Below are positions 1 to 10,243 of a DNA stretch of 64,000 bases, one piece after another. The DNA is taken from contig JADJPZ010000004.1 in assembly GCA_016713025.1 (NCBI GenBank), positions 1,798,001-1,862,000 of the forward strand, given 5' to 3'. The stretch is from Saprospiraceae bacterium (GTDB taxonomy: Bacteria; Bacteroidota; Bacteroidia; Chitinophagales; Saprospiraceae). Position 1 is the stretch's first letter, and every line of letters starts with the position of its first letter. A program made the translations under genes and the position numbers. The notes beneath the pieces are model-generated. The model saw only the letters and a list, made by a program, of their open reading frames with translations, had not been told where the DNA came from and made no database searches.

Positions 1-117
1 AGATAATCTGTCTGGGTTTTCGACAAAATTTCTAGTACCAACTCCCGAATAGTGAGTCGCATTAGTATTTACAAGGCATGTAAAAATTAGGATAAAAAAA
101 GCGAAATAATTTTTCAT
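1..117 (-). CDS. 5' end of a secreted protein gene (partial at window edge)
   Basis: Read on the minus strand, an ATG at 117 opens a frame of 39 codons that runs off the left edge without a stop. The first 20 or so residues (MKNYFAFFILIFTCLVNTNA) have a lysine, a hydrophobic core and an alanine cleavage site, which is a typical Sec signal peptide. The next residues are polar. Too little is present to name a family. In this genome such proteins are often large T9SS-secreted products, but that is only inference here. Confidence 0.55.
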   Translation of the reverse strand, partial: MKNYFAFFILIFTCLVNTNATHYSGVGTRNFVENPDRLS

Positions 118-383
118 TTTTTTGTGTTTAAGGAATGAAAAAGGTTGAAATTTACTCACAATATAATTTATTTAAAATAATTATTAAAAGAAATAGAATT
201 CATACTTATCTGATATACATACTTTTATAAATAAAAAATGATTCATATTTTAAAATTATTACATCTGTATTTGTATAGTGCAAACATTATACCAAATACT
301 CATATGTATTTTACACCATTTATGGTAGAGTCATTTTCATAGGTGCATGTCATTTTTTCGCACTGTGTCATATTTCTTATCAG

Positions 384-1221
384 GCATCGTTTGTTCGTCG
401 TAGCTTTTAACTTCGGAGCAATATATTAATGCATCTTGCCTGAATTGCAAAAAAAATTGATGATTTTTAATGTGAGGCGAAAAAATGAAATACCCCCTTC
501 TATTATCTCTAATCTTTATGTCCGAGATTGATATAGGGACGTAGTCCTGGAATCTTTGTAGCAAAAATATCCACACACCATCACGTAGGGGCGTAGCCCT
601 GTGATATTAAAAGACGTGGAAAATATAAGATGTCAGGGCTACACCCCTTATGTTTCAGGTGCTAATGTTTTCTACAAAGATGACAGAGCTACGCTCCTGC
701 CCTGAAGATGGGAGTAATATATCTGCAGGATCGTGTCTCTAAAGCATCGTTGGTTCGTCGTAGCTTTTAACTTCGATGCAATATATTAATGCATCTTGCC
801 TGAATTGCAAAAAAAATTGATGATTTTTAATGTGAGGCGAAAAAATGAAATACACCCTTCTATTATCTCTAATCTTTATGTCCGAGATTGATATAGGGAC
901 GTAGTCCTGGAATCTTTGTAGCAAAAATATCCACACACCATCACGTAGGGGCGTAGCCCTGTGATATTAAAAGACGTGGTAAATATAAGATGTCAGGGCT
1001 ACGCCCCTTATGTTTCAGGTGCTAATGTTTTCTACAAAGATGACAGAGCTACGCTCCTGCCCTGAAGATGGGAGTAATTTTTCTTCAGGATCATGTCTCA
1101 AAAGCATCGTTTGTTCGTCGTAGCTTTTAACTTCGATGCAATATATTAATGCATCTTGCCTGAATTGCAAAAAAAAAATGATGATTTTTAATGTGAGGCG
1201 AAAAAATGAAATACACCCTTT
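384..1221. repeat. Tandem repeat, 360-bp unit, about 2.3 copies
   Basis: The unit starts with GCATCGTTTGTTCGTCG at 384, 744 and 1104, so the period is exactly 360 bp. Copies one and two differ at only a few positions. Copy three stops after about 118 bases, near 1221. Each full unit holds an inverted repeat (AGGGGCGTAGCCCTG at 947-961 against CAGGGCTACGCCCCT at 994-1008 in copy two, perfect there, one mismatch in copy one). Open frames on the minus strand inside the unit are near-identical copies of each other and look like by-products of the repeat, not genes. Confidence 0.9.
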
Positions 1222-1432
1222 TCAATATGCTTTCAGATGACACTTTATTGGCAGACATTTGAAATTGAAAGTCACTCCTCACTCAACGGCTCCTAGTCAT
1301 CTATTTTGGTGCGCAGGATGATAGTTTGTGTCTTGGTTTGTAAATTATACTATGTTTGTCTATAATGTAGTGGCAATCGGTGTAAAAGGAAATTTTATTC
1401 CTACTTTTACATCTTACTTATCTAACGGATAT

Positions 1433-2458
1433 ATGTTCAATTGTAAAAATTGCAATAGTGCCATCGACGAGTCAGCACTTTATTGTAGCCAATGCGGTCA
1501 AAAAAGAAATGCACACCTACTCACCATAAAAGAGCTATTTAGCAACTTTTGGAGTTCATTATTTAATTTAGACAACACGTTATTCAAAACATTGAAGTAC
1601 ATCTGGGCCCCGTGGAAACTAACAGAGTATTATGTTGCTGGCAAAAGACAATCTTTCTTTAATCCTATGCGATTGTTTCTGGTAACCTTACTGTTCCATT
1701 TTGGATATCTTGTGTCATTGACATCTATTGACAATAATAAAATCAAATCGAATGATGAATACCGCATACTGGAGCGCTCAGAACTTTACAAAAAATTTAA
1801 AGATGAAAAAATTGAGTTTGGTGATAAGAGTCAAATCCAACCATTTGCTGATTCATTAGAAAACCGACTCTTCGATGGTGTATTACTACCTGAACAGGAC
1901 ACTCTGATGCAAGAAGAAATTTTTGGAAAAATATATCCGGTTACCAGAAAAGATGCTATTGATTTACCTATTGATTCAATCTACAAAAAGTACAATATCT
2001 CAACATTTCCAGAAAAAATAGCCATCAAACAATACATTAAAATCAACTTGGACCGGGCCGGAACCTTAAAGTATGCTCTTGGAAATGCAGCCTGGGGTTT
2101 ATTGGTTGCAGTTTTGTTGTTAGGATGGTTGTATAAGCTGATATACATCCGGCACAAGAAGTATTATGTAGAACATCTGGTTTTTTGGATGAATGTACAC
2201 TCTCTGCTTTTTATAATCGTCACATTGATCGTTTTTCTTTCACGGAATTATTTCTCAGACGAAGACAAGATGTCTGAGTTTATTTCAGTATCATTAACCA
2301 TTTTGTTACCTTTGCTGCTCTATGTATCAATATATAAATATTATAAACAGGGGATTTTCAAAACATTTGTGAAATTTTGTATTACATCAGGATTTTACAT
2401 TATGATAGGATTAACAGTTGTGTCGATCGTAAGTCTTATGAGCCTTATATTTTTCTGA
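1433..2458 (+). CDS. DUF3667 family membrane protein with N-terminal zinc ribbon
   Basis: The 341-residue protein starts with a zinc ribbon (CKNC near residue 3 and CSQCG near residue 18), followed by the FNPMRLFL region typical of DUF3667 proteins of Bacteroidota. Hydrophobic segments lie near residues 80-95, 225-240, 255-275, 285-305 and 315-340, so the C-terminal half is membrane embedded. The middle part is a charged extracytoplasmic or linker region. The function of the family is unknown. The frame is open from a GTG at 1328, but the ATG at 1433 places the zinc ribbon at the very N terminus as in relatives, so it is preferred. Confidence 0.8.
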   Translation: MFNCKNCNSAIDESALYCSQCGQKRNAHLLTIKELFSNFWSSLFNLDNTLFKTLKYIWAPWKLTEYYVAGKRQSFFNPMRLFLVTLLFHFGYLVSLTSIDNNKIKSNDEYRILERSELYKKFKDEKIEFGDKSQIQPFADSLENRLFDGVLLPEQDTLMQEEIFGKIYPVTRKDAIDLPIDSIYKKYNISTFPEKIAIKQYIKINLDRAGTLKYALGNAAWGLLVAVLLLGWLYKLIYIRHKKYYVEHLVFWMNVHSLLFIIVTLIVFLSRNYFSDEDKMSEFISVSLTILLPLLLYVSIYKYYKQGIFKTFVKFCITSGFYIMIGLTVVSIVSLMSLIFF

Positions 2459-2642
2459 TGGTCGATTCAAACCATCATTGACGTTTCAGAATGGTTTCAA
2501 CATTAATTTGTAAAAAGAATGTGACTGGATATTTTTGGCAAAATTGACTTATCTTTGACCATTTATTGGCCTCTACAAAATATTAAGACATGCGGATCAA
2601 CTATTTCATAAATATGTATGTTAACCATTCTTAACAATTTAA

Positions 2643-2840
2643 ATGAAGTTTTTAATTAAAGCATTTCTTGCACTTTATATTGCAACTATTAGTTGTCCGT
2701 GCGGACTCACAGGTCATCAATTTTGTGAGCATCAGGATCATGTTTTAATTCAAGACAGGGACGGCATTCGTACACTAAGATTGAAGGAAGATCCAACAAA
2801 GATAAGTATTGACACTGTAAAAGTGACCCAAAAAATATAA
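2643..2840 (+). CDS. Small secreted or lipid-anchored hypothetical protein (65 aa)
   Basis: The protein has a basic start, a hydrophobic stretch (residues 6-17) and a cysteine-containing segment (TISCPCGLTGH), followed by a short polar tail with His and Cys residues. The pattern is compatible with a signal peptide or lipobox, but the family is not recognised. A TATCTTTG box lies at 2550-2557, which fits a Bacteroidetes -7 element. The gene stands alone between the DUF3667 protein and ruvC, on the same strand. It could be a chance frame, because it is short, but the signal-like N terminus argues for a real gene. Confidence 0.4.
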   Translation: MKFLIKAFLALYIATISCPCGLTGHQFCEHQDHVLIQDRDGIRTLRLKEDPTKISIDTVKVTQKI

Positions 2841-3064
2841 ACAAACCGTTACAGGGCAAATCCTGAATAGAGACATTTACTCAAGCTTTCTGAATGCCTT
2901 AAGACGATAAAAATTACGTCGTTACAAAAAACATAAAGTAACAATCTGTCTCAAATGATAAAATTTGAAAACTACTCTGACATTGACTTGGCAAACATAT
3001 TATTAAAAACTACCATCTGATTTAAAAAAAATGAGCATCTTTGCTGAATGAACCATTATGGAAA

Positions 3065-3640
3065 ATGAAATTGGTCAAACAACAAGTTGATTCTTATAAA
3101 ATTCTGGGTGTAGATCCAGGTACCAATATCCTGGGTTATGCGGTGCTTGAAGTTCATGGTTCAAACTTAAAAGTGCTGAATTTCGGGGTATTCCATCTAG
3201 ATAAATATGAAGATCATCATGAAAAATTAAAGGAAATTTTTCTCCAACTTCAAGAAATTATAGAATCTTACTTACCCAAACAATTAGCAATAGAAGCACC
3301 TTTTTATGGTAAAAATGTACAATCCATGCTTAAACTGGGACGAGCACAAGGTGTAGCTATGGCTGCTGCTATGACCATGGGATTGGAAATTCAGGAATAT
3401 GCTCCCAAAAAAATCAAACAATCCATCACCGGTAACGGAAATGCTTCAAAAGAGCAAGTGGCTGCTATGTTGGAGAGTATATTGAAAATCAAAATAACAT
3501 CCAAACATTTTGACGCGACTGATGCGCTTGGAGTAGCGGTAACCCACTTCAATCAGACAGGAAGTATCACTGGCGGAAGTAAAAAGCATTCCGGTTGGGC
3601 ATCCTTCATCAAAGAAAATCCTGATAAAGTGAAAAAGTGA
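3065..3640 (+). CDS. ruvC: Crossover junction endodeoxyribonuclease RuvC
   Basis: RuvC is the Holliday-junction resolvase that acts with RuvAB at the end of homologous recombination. The RNase H-like fold is visible: the first catalytic Asp lies in GVDPGT (D17), the catalytic Glu in AIEAPFYG (E77), and the last acidic pair in DATDAL (D150 and D153). The KKIKQSITGNGNASKEQV segment matches the DNA-contacting region of the family. The length of 191 residues is slightly above the usual 160-180, with a basic extension at the C terminus. The frame opens at a TTG (3041), but the ATG at 3065 gives the family-like N terminus. No ruvA or ruvB is adjacent. Confidence 0.95.
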   Translation: MKLVKQQVDSYKILGVDPGTNILGYAVLEVHGSNLKVLNFGVFHLDKYEDHHEKLKEIFLQLQEIIESYLPKQLAIEAPFYGKNVQSMLKLGRAQGVAMAAAMTMGLEIQEYAPKKIKQSITGNGNASKEQVAAMLESILKIKITSKHFDATDALGVAVTHFNQTGSITGGSKKHSGWASFIKENPDKVKK

Positions 3641-3720
3641 GTGATTATAGATATTCCATGATTGATACGATCACCTGCGAATCTCATTCCGGAATTTTAG
3701 GCATATTGTTAAGTTTTAAT

Positions 3721-3728
3721 TAAATTTG
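3721..3728 (+). promoter_or_regulatory. Possible -7 promoter box for alaA
   Basis: TAAATTTG matches the Bacteroidetes -7 consensus TAnnTTTG and lies 31 bp before the alaA start. No convincing -33 TTTG was found at the usual spacing, so this is a weak motif call. Confidence 0.35.
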
Positions 3729-3759
3729 CAGCTTCAAAAGCGACTTTATAATCACAAAA

Positions 3760-4998
3760 ATGCAATATAATAAAAGTAATAGGCTCGACCAACTTAGTTA
3801 TGCTATACGCGGGCCAATTTTTGACAAGGCCCAGCAGTTGGAAGCAACAGGACAGAAAATCATACAGCTCAATATAGGAAACCCGGCACCTTTTGGTTTT
3901 GATGTACCTGATGAGATAGTACATGATATGATTTTGAACCTTAGAAATGCTCAGGGATATTCGCATCATATGGGTATTTTTTCTGCCAGAAAGGCGGTGA
4001 TGCATTATACGCAGCAACAAGGAATAAAAGGTGTCACCATAGATGATATCTATATCGGTAATGGAGTGAGCGAACTTATCATCATGAGTATGCAGGCAGT
4101 CGTCAATGACGGTGATGAGATATTGGTGCCATCGCCTGATTATCCACTCTGGACCACAGCTATTGCACTGGCAGGTGGTAAACCTGTACATTATATATGT
4201 GACGAAGATTCGGATTGGAATCCGGATATTCAGGATATCACTTCAAAAATCTCCTCAAAAACAAAAGGTATAGTACTGATCAATCCCAATAATCCTACTG
4301 GTGCCGTGTACGAAAAAGATGTCATCACTGAGATCATAAAAATTGCACAGGAAAAAAAATTGATCCTTTTTTCGGATGAAATATATGACAAAGTGCTTTT
4401 TGACAATCATAAGCATCACCCCACTGCAGCCTTGAGTGACGATGTCCTGGTATTTACTTATGGTGGTCTATCCAAAAATTACCGGGCAGCAGGATTCAGA
4501 GGAGGCTGGCTGATTTTGAGTGGCCCTGTCCATAGAGCAAAATCTATAGCAGAAGGACTCAATTTACTGGCAAGCATGAGATTGTGCGCCAATGTTCCAA
4601 CACAATTTGGTATACAGACAGCTTTGGGAGGATATCAGAGTATTGATGATCTTGTGTCTCCTGAAGGCAGACTCACTCAACAAAGGGATTTGATACATTA
4701 CTTGATTACTGATATCCCTGGTGTGACTTGCGTAAAACCAAAAGGAGCCCTGTACTTGTTTCCGAAAATAGATATGAAAAAATTTAATTTTATTGATGAT
4801 GAAGATTTTGCTTACAGACTATTGGAAGAGAAACATGTACTTATCGTTCCGGGTTCAGGCTTCAATCATCAGGACAAATCACATTTCAGAATTGTTTTTC
4901 TACCACCTACTGAAGAATTGAAGCAAGCCGGAAAATTAATATCTCAATTTTTTGATCTTTCATTGTTACCTCAGAAAACTGTAAAAACAGTAAAATAA
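3760..4998 (+). CDS. alaA: Alanine (glutamate-pyruvate) aminotransferase, AlaA type
   Basis: This is a fold-type I PLP enzyme of 412 residues that follows the E. coli AlaA sequence almost throughout: IRGPIFDKAQQLEATG, LNIGNPAPFGFD, YIGNGVSELI, PSPDYPLWT, INPNNPTGAVY, SDEIYDK, and SKNYR with the Schiff-base lysine K239. LLASMRLCANVP and the C-terminal GALYLFPKID block are also conserved. The expected reaction is transfer of an amino group between glutamate and pyruvate to give alanine. A sodium/solute symporter follows 21 bp downstream on the same strand, so co-transcription is likely, though its substrate is not evident. Confidence 0.9.
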   Translation: MQYNKSNRLDQLSYAIRGPIFDKAQQLEATGQKIIQLNIGNPAPFGFDVPDEIVHDMILNLRNAQGYSHHMGIFSARKAVMHYTQQQGIKGVTIDDIYIGNGVSELIIMSMQAVVNDGDEILVPSPDYPLWTTAIALAGGKPVHYICDEDSDWNPDIQDITSKISSKTKGIVLINPNNPTGAVYEKDVITEIIKIAQEKKLILFSDEIYDKVLFDNHKHHPTAALSDDVLVFTYGGLSKNYRAAGFRGGWLILSGPVHRAKSIAEGLNLLASMRLCANVPTQFGIQTALGGYQSIDDLVSPEGRLTQQRDLIHYLITDIPGVTCVKPKGALYLFPKIDMKKFNFIDDEDFAYRLLEEKHVLIVPGSGFNHQDKSHFRIVFLPPTEELKQAGKLISQFFDLSLLPQKTVKTVK

Positions 4999-5019
4999 AT
5001 AAGATTTACCAAAAGTAAA

Positions 5020-6420
5020 ATGCTGCATCTTTCCATTGTTATTTATTTTCTTGTGACTTTGGGTGTGGGTTTTTACGCATCCCGAAGAGTAAAAAATGCA
5101 GGCGACTTCATCAACGCCGGTAGAAATCTGCACCCTGCACTAAATACCGCGGCATTGTTTGCTTTATGGTTTGGCAGTGAAACTGTATTTGGAGCGAGTT
5201 CAGAATTTGCCAGCCACGGATTCATTGGAGTGATCGAAGATCCGTTAGGCGGTGTGTTATGCCTTCTTTTGGTGGGTTTATTTTTTTCCAGACGACTCTA
5301 TGCATTGAATGTATATACTATTGGAGATTTATTCAGAAAGAATTATGGCCCTAAAATAGAGATGTTCAGTTCGGCACTCATGATAGTAAGTTTTGTAGGA
5401 TATGCTGCTGCACAGGTAGTAGCATTAGGGCTGATTTCTCAATCCTTATTGGGTCTAAGCCTCCAAACCGGCATGCTGATCAGTGTCTCAGTTGTAGTAC
5501 TGTATACTTTTACTGGTGGGATGTGGGCCGTGTCTGTCACAGACTTTATTCAAAGCATCTTGATAGTAGTAGGATTGATGGCGGTGGCGTGGTATGTTAC
5601 AGACATAACAGGTGGTGTCTTGCCAATTGCTAACAGTTTAACTCCGGAACAAACAAGATTTTTTCCGGAAAATAATTCTGTGAGCTGGCTTAACTGGCTC
5701 TCAGCCTGGATGGTGCTTGGATTTGGCAGCATAGCATCTCAGGACATTTTCCAAAGGATCAATTCTGCCAGAAGTAATTCCGCAGCTTTCTATTCAACCA
5801 TATTCGGGGCTATTTTTTATTTGATTTTTTCGATGCTGCCGTTATATTTGATCACTGCGACAAAACTCATAGATCCTTCTCTCATGCAAGGAGACATCCA
5901 ACTTGCCTTACCTCGGTTAGTACTTATGAATATGCCTTTGTGGGTGCAAATATTATTTTTTGGCTCCTTGCTCAGTGCCATTATGAGTACCTGCAGCGGT
6001 GCACTACTAGCACCGGCTAGTCTGCTTTCTGAAAACATCATTAAACCACTTCAGCAAAAAACAATCAATGATAAAAGGTTTTTATTATATACGCGGCTCT
6101 CAGTTATAATAATAGGATTGAGTGCTTATGTTCTTGCTCTAAGTAGCCAAAACATATTTGATCTGGTGGGCGAATCAAGTGTGATAGGGCTTGTTACTAT
6201 TTTTATACCATTTGTAGCTACCTTGTTTTTTGGTCATACAAACAAAATGGCAGCCATTTCATCTATGTTACTCGGTACAATAGTCTATATTATTTTCAGA
6301 ATATTCCTAATTTCAGAGATCAACCCATTGTTTCCAGGCTTTATTGCAAGTATTGCCGGCTTGGGACTAGGGCAAGCTATCAGTGTTTTTATTAAGAAAA
6401 AAGATTCGAACAATTATTAA
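5020..6420 (+). CDS. Sodium:solute symporter (SSS family)
   Basis: The 466-residue polytopic membrane protein has about 12-13 hydrophobic segments and the SSS hallmarks: an N-terminal helix followed by DFINAGRN, the ALWFGSETVFGASSEF segment in helix 1-2, a YTFTGGMWAVSVTDFIQ segment in the middle, and a GSLLSAIMSTCSGALLAPASL helix that corresponds to the Na2-site region. It should import a small organic solute together with sodium across the inner membrane. The substrate cannot be read from the sequence. It follows alaA closely, and the copper ATPase gene starts 90 bp downstream. Confidence 0.88.
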   Translation: MLHLSIVIYFLVTLGVGFYASRRVKNAGDFINAGRNLHPALNTAALFALWFGSETVFGASSEFASHGFIGVIEDPLGGVLCLLLVGLFFSRRLYALNVYTIGDLFRKNYGPKIEMFSSALMIVSFVGYAAAQVVALGLISQSLLGLSLQTGMLISVSVVVLYTFTGGMWAVSVTDFIQSILIVVGLMAVAWYVTDITGGVLPIANSLTPEQTRFFPENNSVSWLNWLSAWMVLGFGSIASQDIFQRINSARSNSAAFYSTIFGAIFYLIFSMLPLYLITATKLIDPSLMQGDIQLALPRLVLMNMPLWVQILFFGSLLSAIMSTCSGALLAPASLLSENIIKPLQQKTINDKRFLLYTRLSVIIIGLSAYVLALSSQNIFDLVGESSVIGLVTIFIPFVATLFFGHTNKMAAISSMLLGTIVYIIFRIFLISEINPLFPGFIASIAGLGLGQAISVFIKKKDSNNY

Positions 6421-6510
6421 ATTTTATCTTTTGACTATTTATATGAGTAAAATCATAATACCGATTGACAAAAATCAAATGAATGGCTTTATACAGAATC
6501 TATTTTTGCC

Positions 6511-8924
6511 ATGTCAAAACAATTGAAGGATATGTTTAAACTTAAATCGTCAGAGAGCAACATTACTGTGGAGTGTACACACTGCGGAGATGAGTGCCCA
6601 AATGATCATCCCGTCCATGATGGTAAGGATTTTTGTTGCAATGGCTGCAAGGTGGTGTATTCTGTCCTCAAAGACCACGACTTGGGTGATTATTATGCAT
6701 TTCAGGAAAAGCCCGGCATAAGCCAAAGATCGATTCTTTCGAAAGATTATAAGTTTTTGGATGATGCGGATGTCATCAATAATTTGTTGGAATTCAGGGA
6801 CGATCACATCTGCAAAATAAGTTTTACTCTTCCACAGGTACATTGTGCATCCTGTATATGGTTATTAGAAAATCTCAACAAACTAGATCAGGGAATAATG
6901 GGTTCAAGGGTGAATTTTTTACGAAAATCAGCCACCATCAGTTACGATCCTTCAAAAATCACTTTAAGACAGGTGGTGGAAAAACTGGCCCAGATAGGCT
7001 ATCCTCCTGAACTCAATCTCCAAAAACTATCCAATTCCAAAACTGGTATCCATGACCGTAGTCTTTACTATAAACTCGGGTTAGCGGGTTTTTCTTTTGG
7101 TAATATCATGTTATTGAGTTTTCCGGAGTACCTTGGTTTTGAGCATGCTTCAGTAAAATTTTATATAGGGTACATCAACATCATACTTGCCCTTCCTGTA
7201 TTGCTATATAGTGGATTTGATTACCTCAGATCTGCCTACTGGACCTTTAGAATGAAGCAAATCAATATTGACATCCCTATAGCAGTAGGAATGTTGACTT
7301 TATTTTTCAGAAGTGTGTTTGAGATTGTCACAGATACCGGCGAAGGGTATTTGGACAGTCTGGCAGGATTTGTTTTTTTCCTGTTGATTGGTAAGTGGTT
7401 TCAGCATTACACTTTTTACTCTATAGCTTTTGACAGAAATTATAAATCATATTTTCCCATTTCATCTTTGGTCAAAGAAAATGGTGAGTGGGTATCCAGA
7501 AGCCTTGACAAGTTGGATGCAGGTGACATCTTATTAGTCAAAAACGAAGAGATCATCGCCGGTGATGCACTGCTGTTGAAAGGTGAAGCGACAGTAGATT
7601 ATAGTTTTGTCACCGGAGAATCGGATCTGATAAAGAAAAAAGAAGGAGATAAACTTTTTGCCGGCGGAAAGATAGTAGGCTCTAATATTCAACTTCAATT
7701 AATCAAAAAGGTGGATCAATCCTACCTCACCAAACTATGGGATGAAGATTCATTCAAAATAGATAAGGAGGCCAAAACACAAACCTTAATAGCGCAAATT
7801 GGTAAATATTTTACCATTACGATTATGTTCATCGCTTTACTTACTTTGATTTATTGGCTCGTTATTGATAAGTCAGTGGCATTCAATGCATTTACAGCGG
7901 TACTTATTGTAGCATGTCCCTGTGCTTTGGCTTTGGCACTTCCTTTCAGTTATGGCAATATCTTACGATTACTTGGGAAAAGATTTTTTTATCTCAAAAA
8001 TGTACAAGTGATTGATAGAATTCAGCAAATCGATGACATCATTTTTGACAAAACAGGTACCATCACAGACCATAAAAACATCGAAGCTGCGATATCAGGA
8101 CCACAGCTCACCACCAGAGAATGTTATCTTATAAAAAGTGCCGTCTACCAATCAAACCACCCGCTATCCAAGGCGATTTTTAGTATACTGCCAGGAGACT
8201 ACAACAAAGAACCGAAAAATTTAAAGAAATCACAGGTCAGGGTATCACTTCAGTATTTGCGGATGACCAGGTCAGAGTAGGATCTCCACTATTTATAGAA
8301 GGTTCTGCCAAAAATGAACATAAAAGCGTCGTAGCGGAAGTCAATGGACATGTAATCACATGGTTTTCTATTGAGCATAAGCTGCGTGAAGGCGTCGAAG
8401 AGCTTGTAGAAACATTGGGCAAAAATTATAGTGTGACCATTCTGTCAGGCGACAACGATAAAGAAGAAGCCCGATTAAAATCATTTTTCCCGCAAAAGGC
8501 TACAATGACATTTCATCAATCCCCATTGGATAAATTGAATCATGTAAAACAAATGCAAGCTCAAGGCCGAAATGTGATGATGATAGGTGATGGTCTAAAT
8601 GATGCTGGTGCATTGATGCAGAGTAATGTAGGAATAGTGATATCTGAAGATTCCAATAATTTCACACCAGCATGTGATGCCATATTGGGAGCCAAAGCAT
8701 TTCCTTCATTGTTAAGTTATCTCACATTTCTGAAAAAAGCAAGATGGATTATTATTGGCGCATTTGTGCTTGCGTTTTTATACAATGTTTTAGGTCTTTA
8801 TTTTGCTGTGAGAGGCGAGCTCGCTCCTGTAGTTGCCGCCATTTTGATGCCAATCAGTTCTATCACTGTGATGGTATACGGACTGTTGTCAAGTACGCTT
8901 GTCTTCAGAAAAATGTGTAGATAA
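6511..8924 (+). pseudogene. ccoI: Copper-translocating P-type ATPase, CcoI/FixI type, with a -1 frame break near 8217-8223
   Basis: The product would be about 804 residues: an N-terminal Cys-rich metal-binding region (C22, C25 and further Cys), an HMA domain with CASC (C112, C115), transmembrane helices, the TGES motif, the CPC metal site (469-471), the phosphorylation site DKTGT (D513), an HP motif in NHPLSKAI, and GDGLND near the end. Such pumps supply copper to cbb3 oxidase, yet no cco genes are next to it. The first frame ends at a TAG at 8278-8280. From 8223 onwards the homology (KEITGQGITSVF) continues in the -1 frame. The break lies in an AAAAATTTAAA tract, so a lost A is the simplest explanation. 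Programmed frameshifting is an alternative. Confidence 0.85.
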
Positions 8925-8985
8925 CAAATTAGTTAATGGCTCAGGGATATCGCTTTTTTTCGAAAAAGTCGCAATATTATCCATT

Positions 8986-9891
8986 TCACACATTGTCTAG
9001 ATAAAGTCTCTTTTCATTCACCAATGATTCGATTTGCTTACTTGCTTCTTGTTTCAACGAATCAAGGTGCATCATCATGCGGTTTGTATTATCTAAATTT
9101 TCATTTATACATTCTTTACTTCTTCTCAGGTGAGTATTGCTCACCCACCCGAAAACTGCAGCAGTATGCATATTTTCAAAAAAGCTGATATATGGAGTGT
9201 ATAGGTTTTTTGATTTAAGACCAGAAAGTATATCTTCCAGCTCTTTATTCAGTTTTTGCTCAAGACTGTCTATTATAGATACTACCTGTCTTATATTTTT
9301 TATTTGCTGAATCTGATCGTAGAATAAGAGAGTCAACCCATTTTCATGTACTTTGTCGAAAGCTGAAAGATTCTTGCCAACCAGAATTAAATAATTTTTA
9401 AGCTCTTTAGCAGCTGCAGTCGCTTCATATATTTCCAACAAAAGTTGTTCCTTATTTTTAATTTGAGTTTCAAAATTTTGAAGAGCTTCTGCAAGAGGAT
9501 GCTTTTCTGTAGTGCCATTCATCGTTTCCAATATCATTTTTTGGAGATCTGTGTAGATTTGTTCTTTGAGCATTATCTTTTTTTCCAAAATTTCTCTTTC
9601 GTACTCAAGTATCTTAATTTTATTAGACGTATCATCATATTTTAATACAGCAAAAAGATATTCTTCACGCTCCTTTTCCAATTTTTTACCTGAATCACCC
9701 AAAATCTTATTAAATAAAACCATAGATGCTATTCGTTCTAACTTAGTGACATCCAGATATTCCTTGTCTACCACTTTTGAAAGTAAATGAATATCTTTTT
9801 TAAATACTGCTAATTCTTGTTGAAGTACAACCAACCTTTTCTCAGCTTTAAAAACAGAATAGAGTTGATTTTTAAGATTTTCGATAGTCAT
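8986..9891 (-). CDS. Coiled-coil protein of unknown function (301 aa)
   Basis: The protein is rich in Glu, Lys and Leu, with long heptad-like stretches over nearly its whole length (about residues 1-130 and 150-215). One less charged segment near residues 235-255 contains FFENMHTAAVFGWVS. It has no signal peptide, transmembrane segment or Cys cluster, so it is probably cytoplasmic. It faces the copper ATPase gene tail to tail, with a 60-bp gap. No family was recognised; a structural or partner-binding role can only be guessed. Confidence 0.6.
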   Translation of the reverse strand: MTIENLKNQLYSVFKAEKRLVVLQQELAVFKKDIHLLSKVVDKEYLDVTKLERIASMVLFNKILGDSGKKLEKEREEYLFAVLKYDDTSNKIKILEYEREILEKKIMLKEQIYTDLQKMILETMNGTTEKHPLAEALQNFETQIKNKEQLLLEIYEATAAAKELKNYLILVGKNLSAFDKVHENGLTLLFYDQIQQIKNIRQVVSIIDSLEQKLNKELEDILSGLKSKNLYTPYISFFENMHTAAVFGWVSNTHLRRSKECINENLDNTNRMMMHLDSLKQEASKQIESLVNEKRLYLDNV

Positions 9892-10243
9892 ATTTCGAAT
9901 AAGTTTAAATAGCTTCCATTAAAATTTTTGAGTATGTTTAAATTTTATCCTTTAGCAATAAAGTGTATTATTTTGGTTGAAAATTCGTTCATTTTTTCGC
10001 CTGTTTGCCAAATTTTTATCTCAAATTTTATTTTTTAAGCTCGGAAGTCATGCAGGTTGAATTGCACATCCGCCGCCGCGGACTACAAAATCCGCCTCTT
10101 TTCGTTCAGAATATCTCCATTTTATTATCCAAAAAACAAAATTTAACCATACCTAAAGTTGATTTTATCAAACAAGTATATAAAATTTATATTTGTCAAA
10201 TGTACTTTTTTTATCATTAAGCGAAAATACCAATAAAGGCCAT
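9892..10243. other. Intergenic spacer with small hairpin and shared motif
   Basis: No convincing gene was seen. The motif GAGTATGTTTAAATTTT at about 9930-9946 recurs near 59490. A GC-rich patch at 10069-10096 holds a hairpin (GCGGA 10078-10082, TCCGC 10091-10095) that stands out from the AT-rich surroundings. A 71-codon plus-strand frame at 10005-10220 covers this patch, has no recognisable features and was not called. Confidence 0.5.

Noticed and set aside
337..936. Two near-identical minus-strand frames (79 and 65 codons) in the tandem repeat
   Set aside because: They follow from the repeat unit itself, end at different points because of small changes, and show no domain, signal peptide or codon bias. 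The third partial unit does not keep the frame.
384..1221. CRISPR array
   Set aside because: The unit is 360 bp, the copies are contiguous with no unique spacers, and no cas gene is present.
3709..4191. 160-codon minus-strand frame over alaA
   Set aside because: It lies fully antisense to a strongly conserved aminotransferase and has no recognisable content.
8205..8290. Calling the copper ATPase a proven programmed frameshift gene
   Set aside because: The heptamer is in phase, but the homopolymer and similar breaks in other genes make an indel more likely. It is listed only as a question.
10005..10220. 71-codon plus-strand frame
   Set aside because: It has no domain, spans a GC-rich hairpin patch and is preceded by no promoter-like box.
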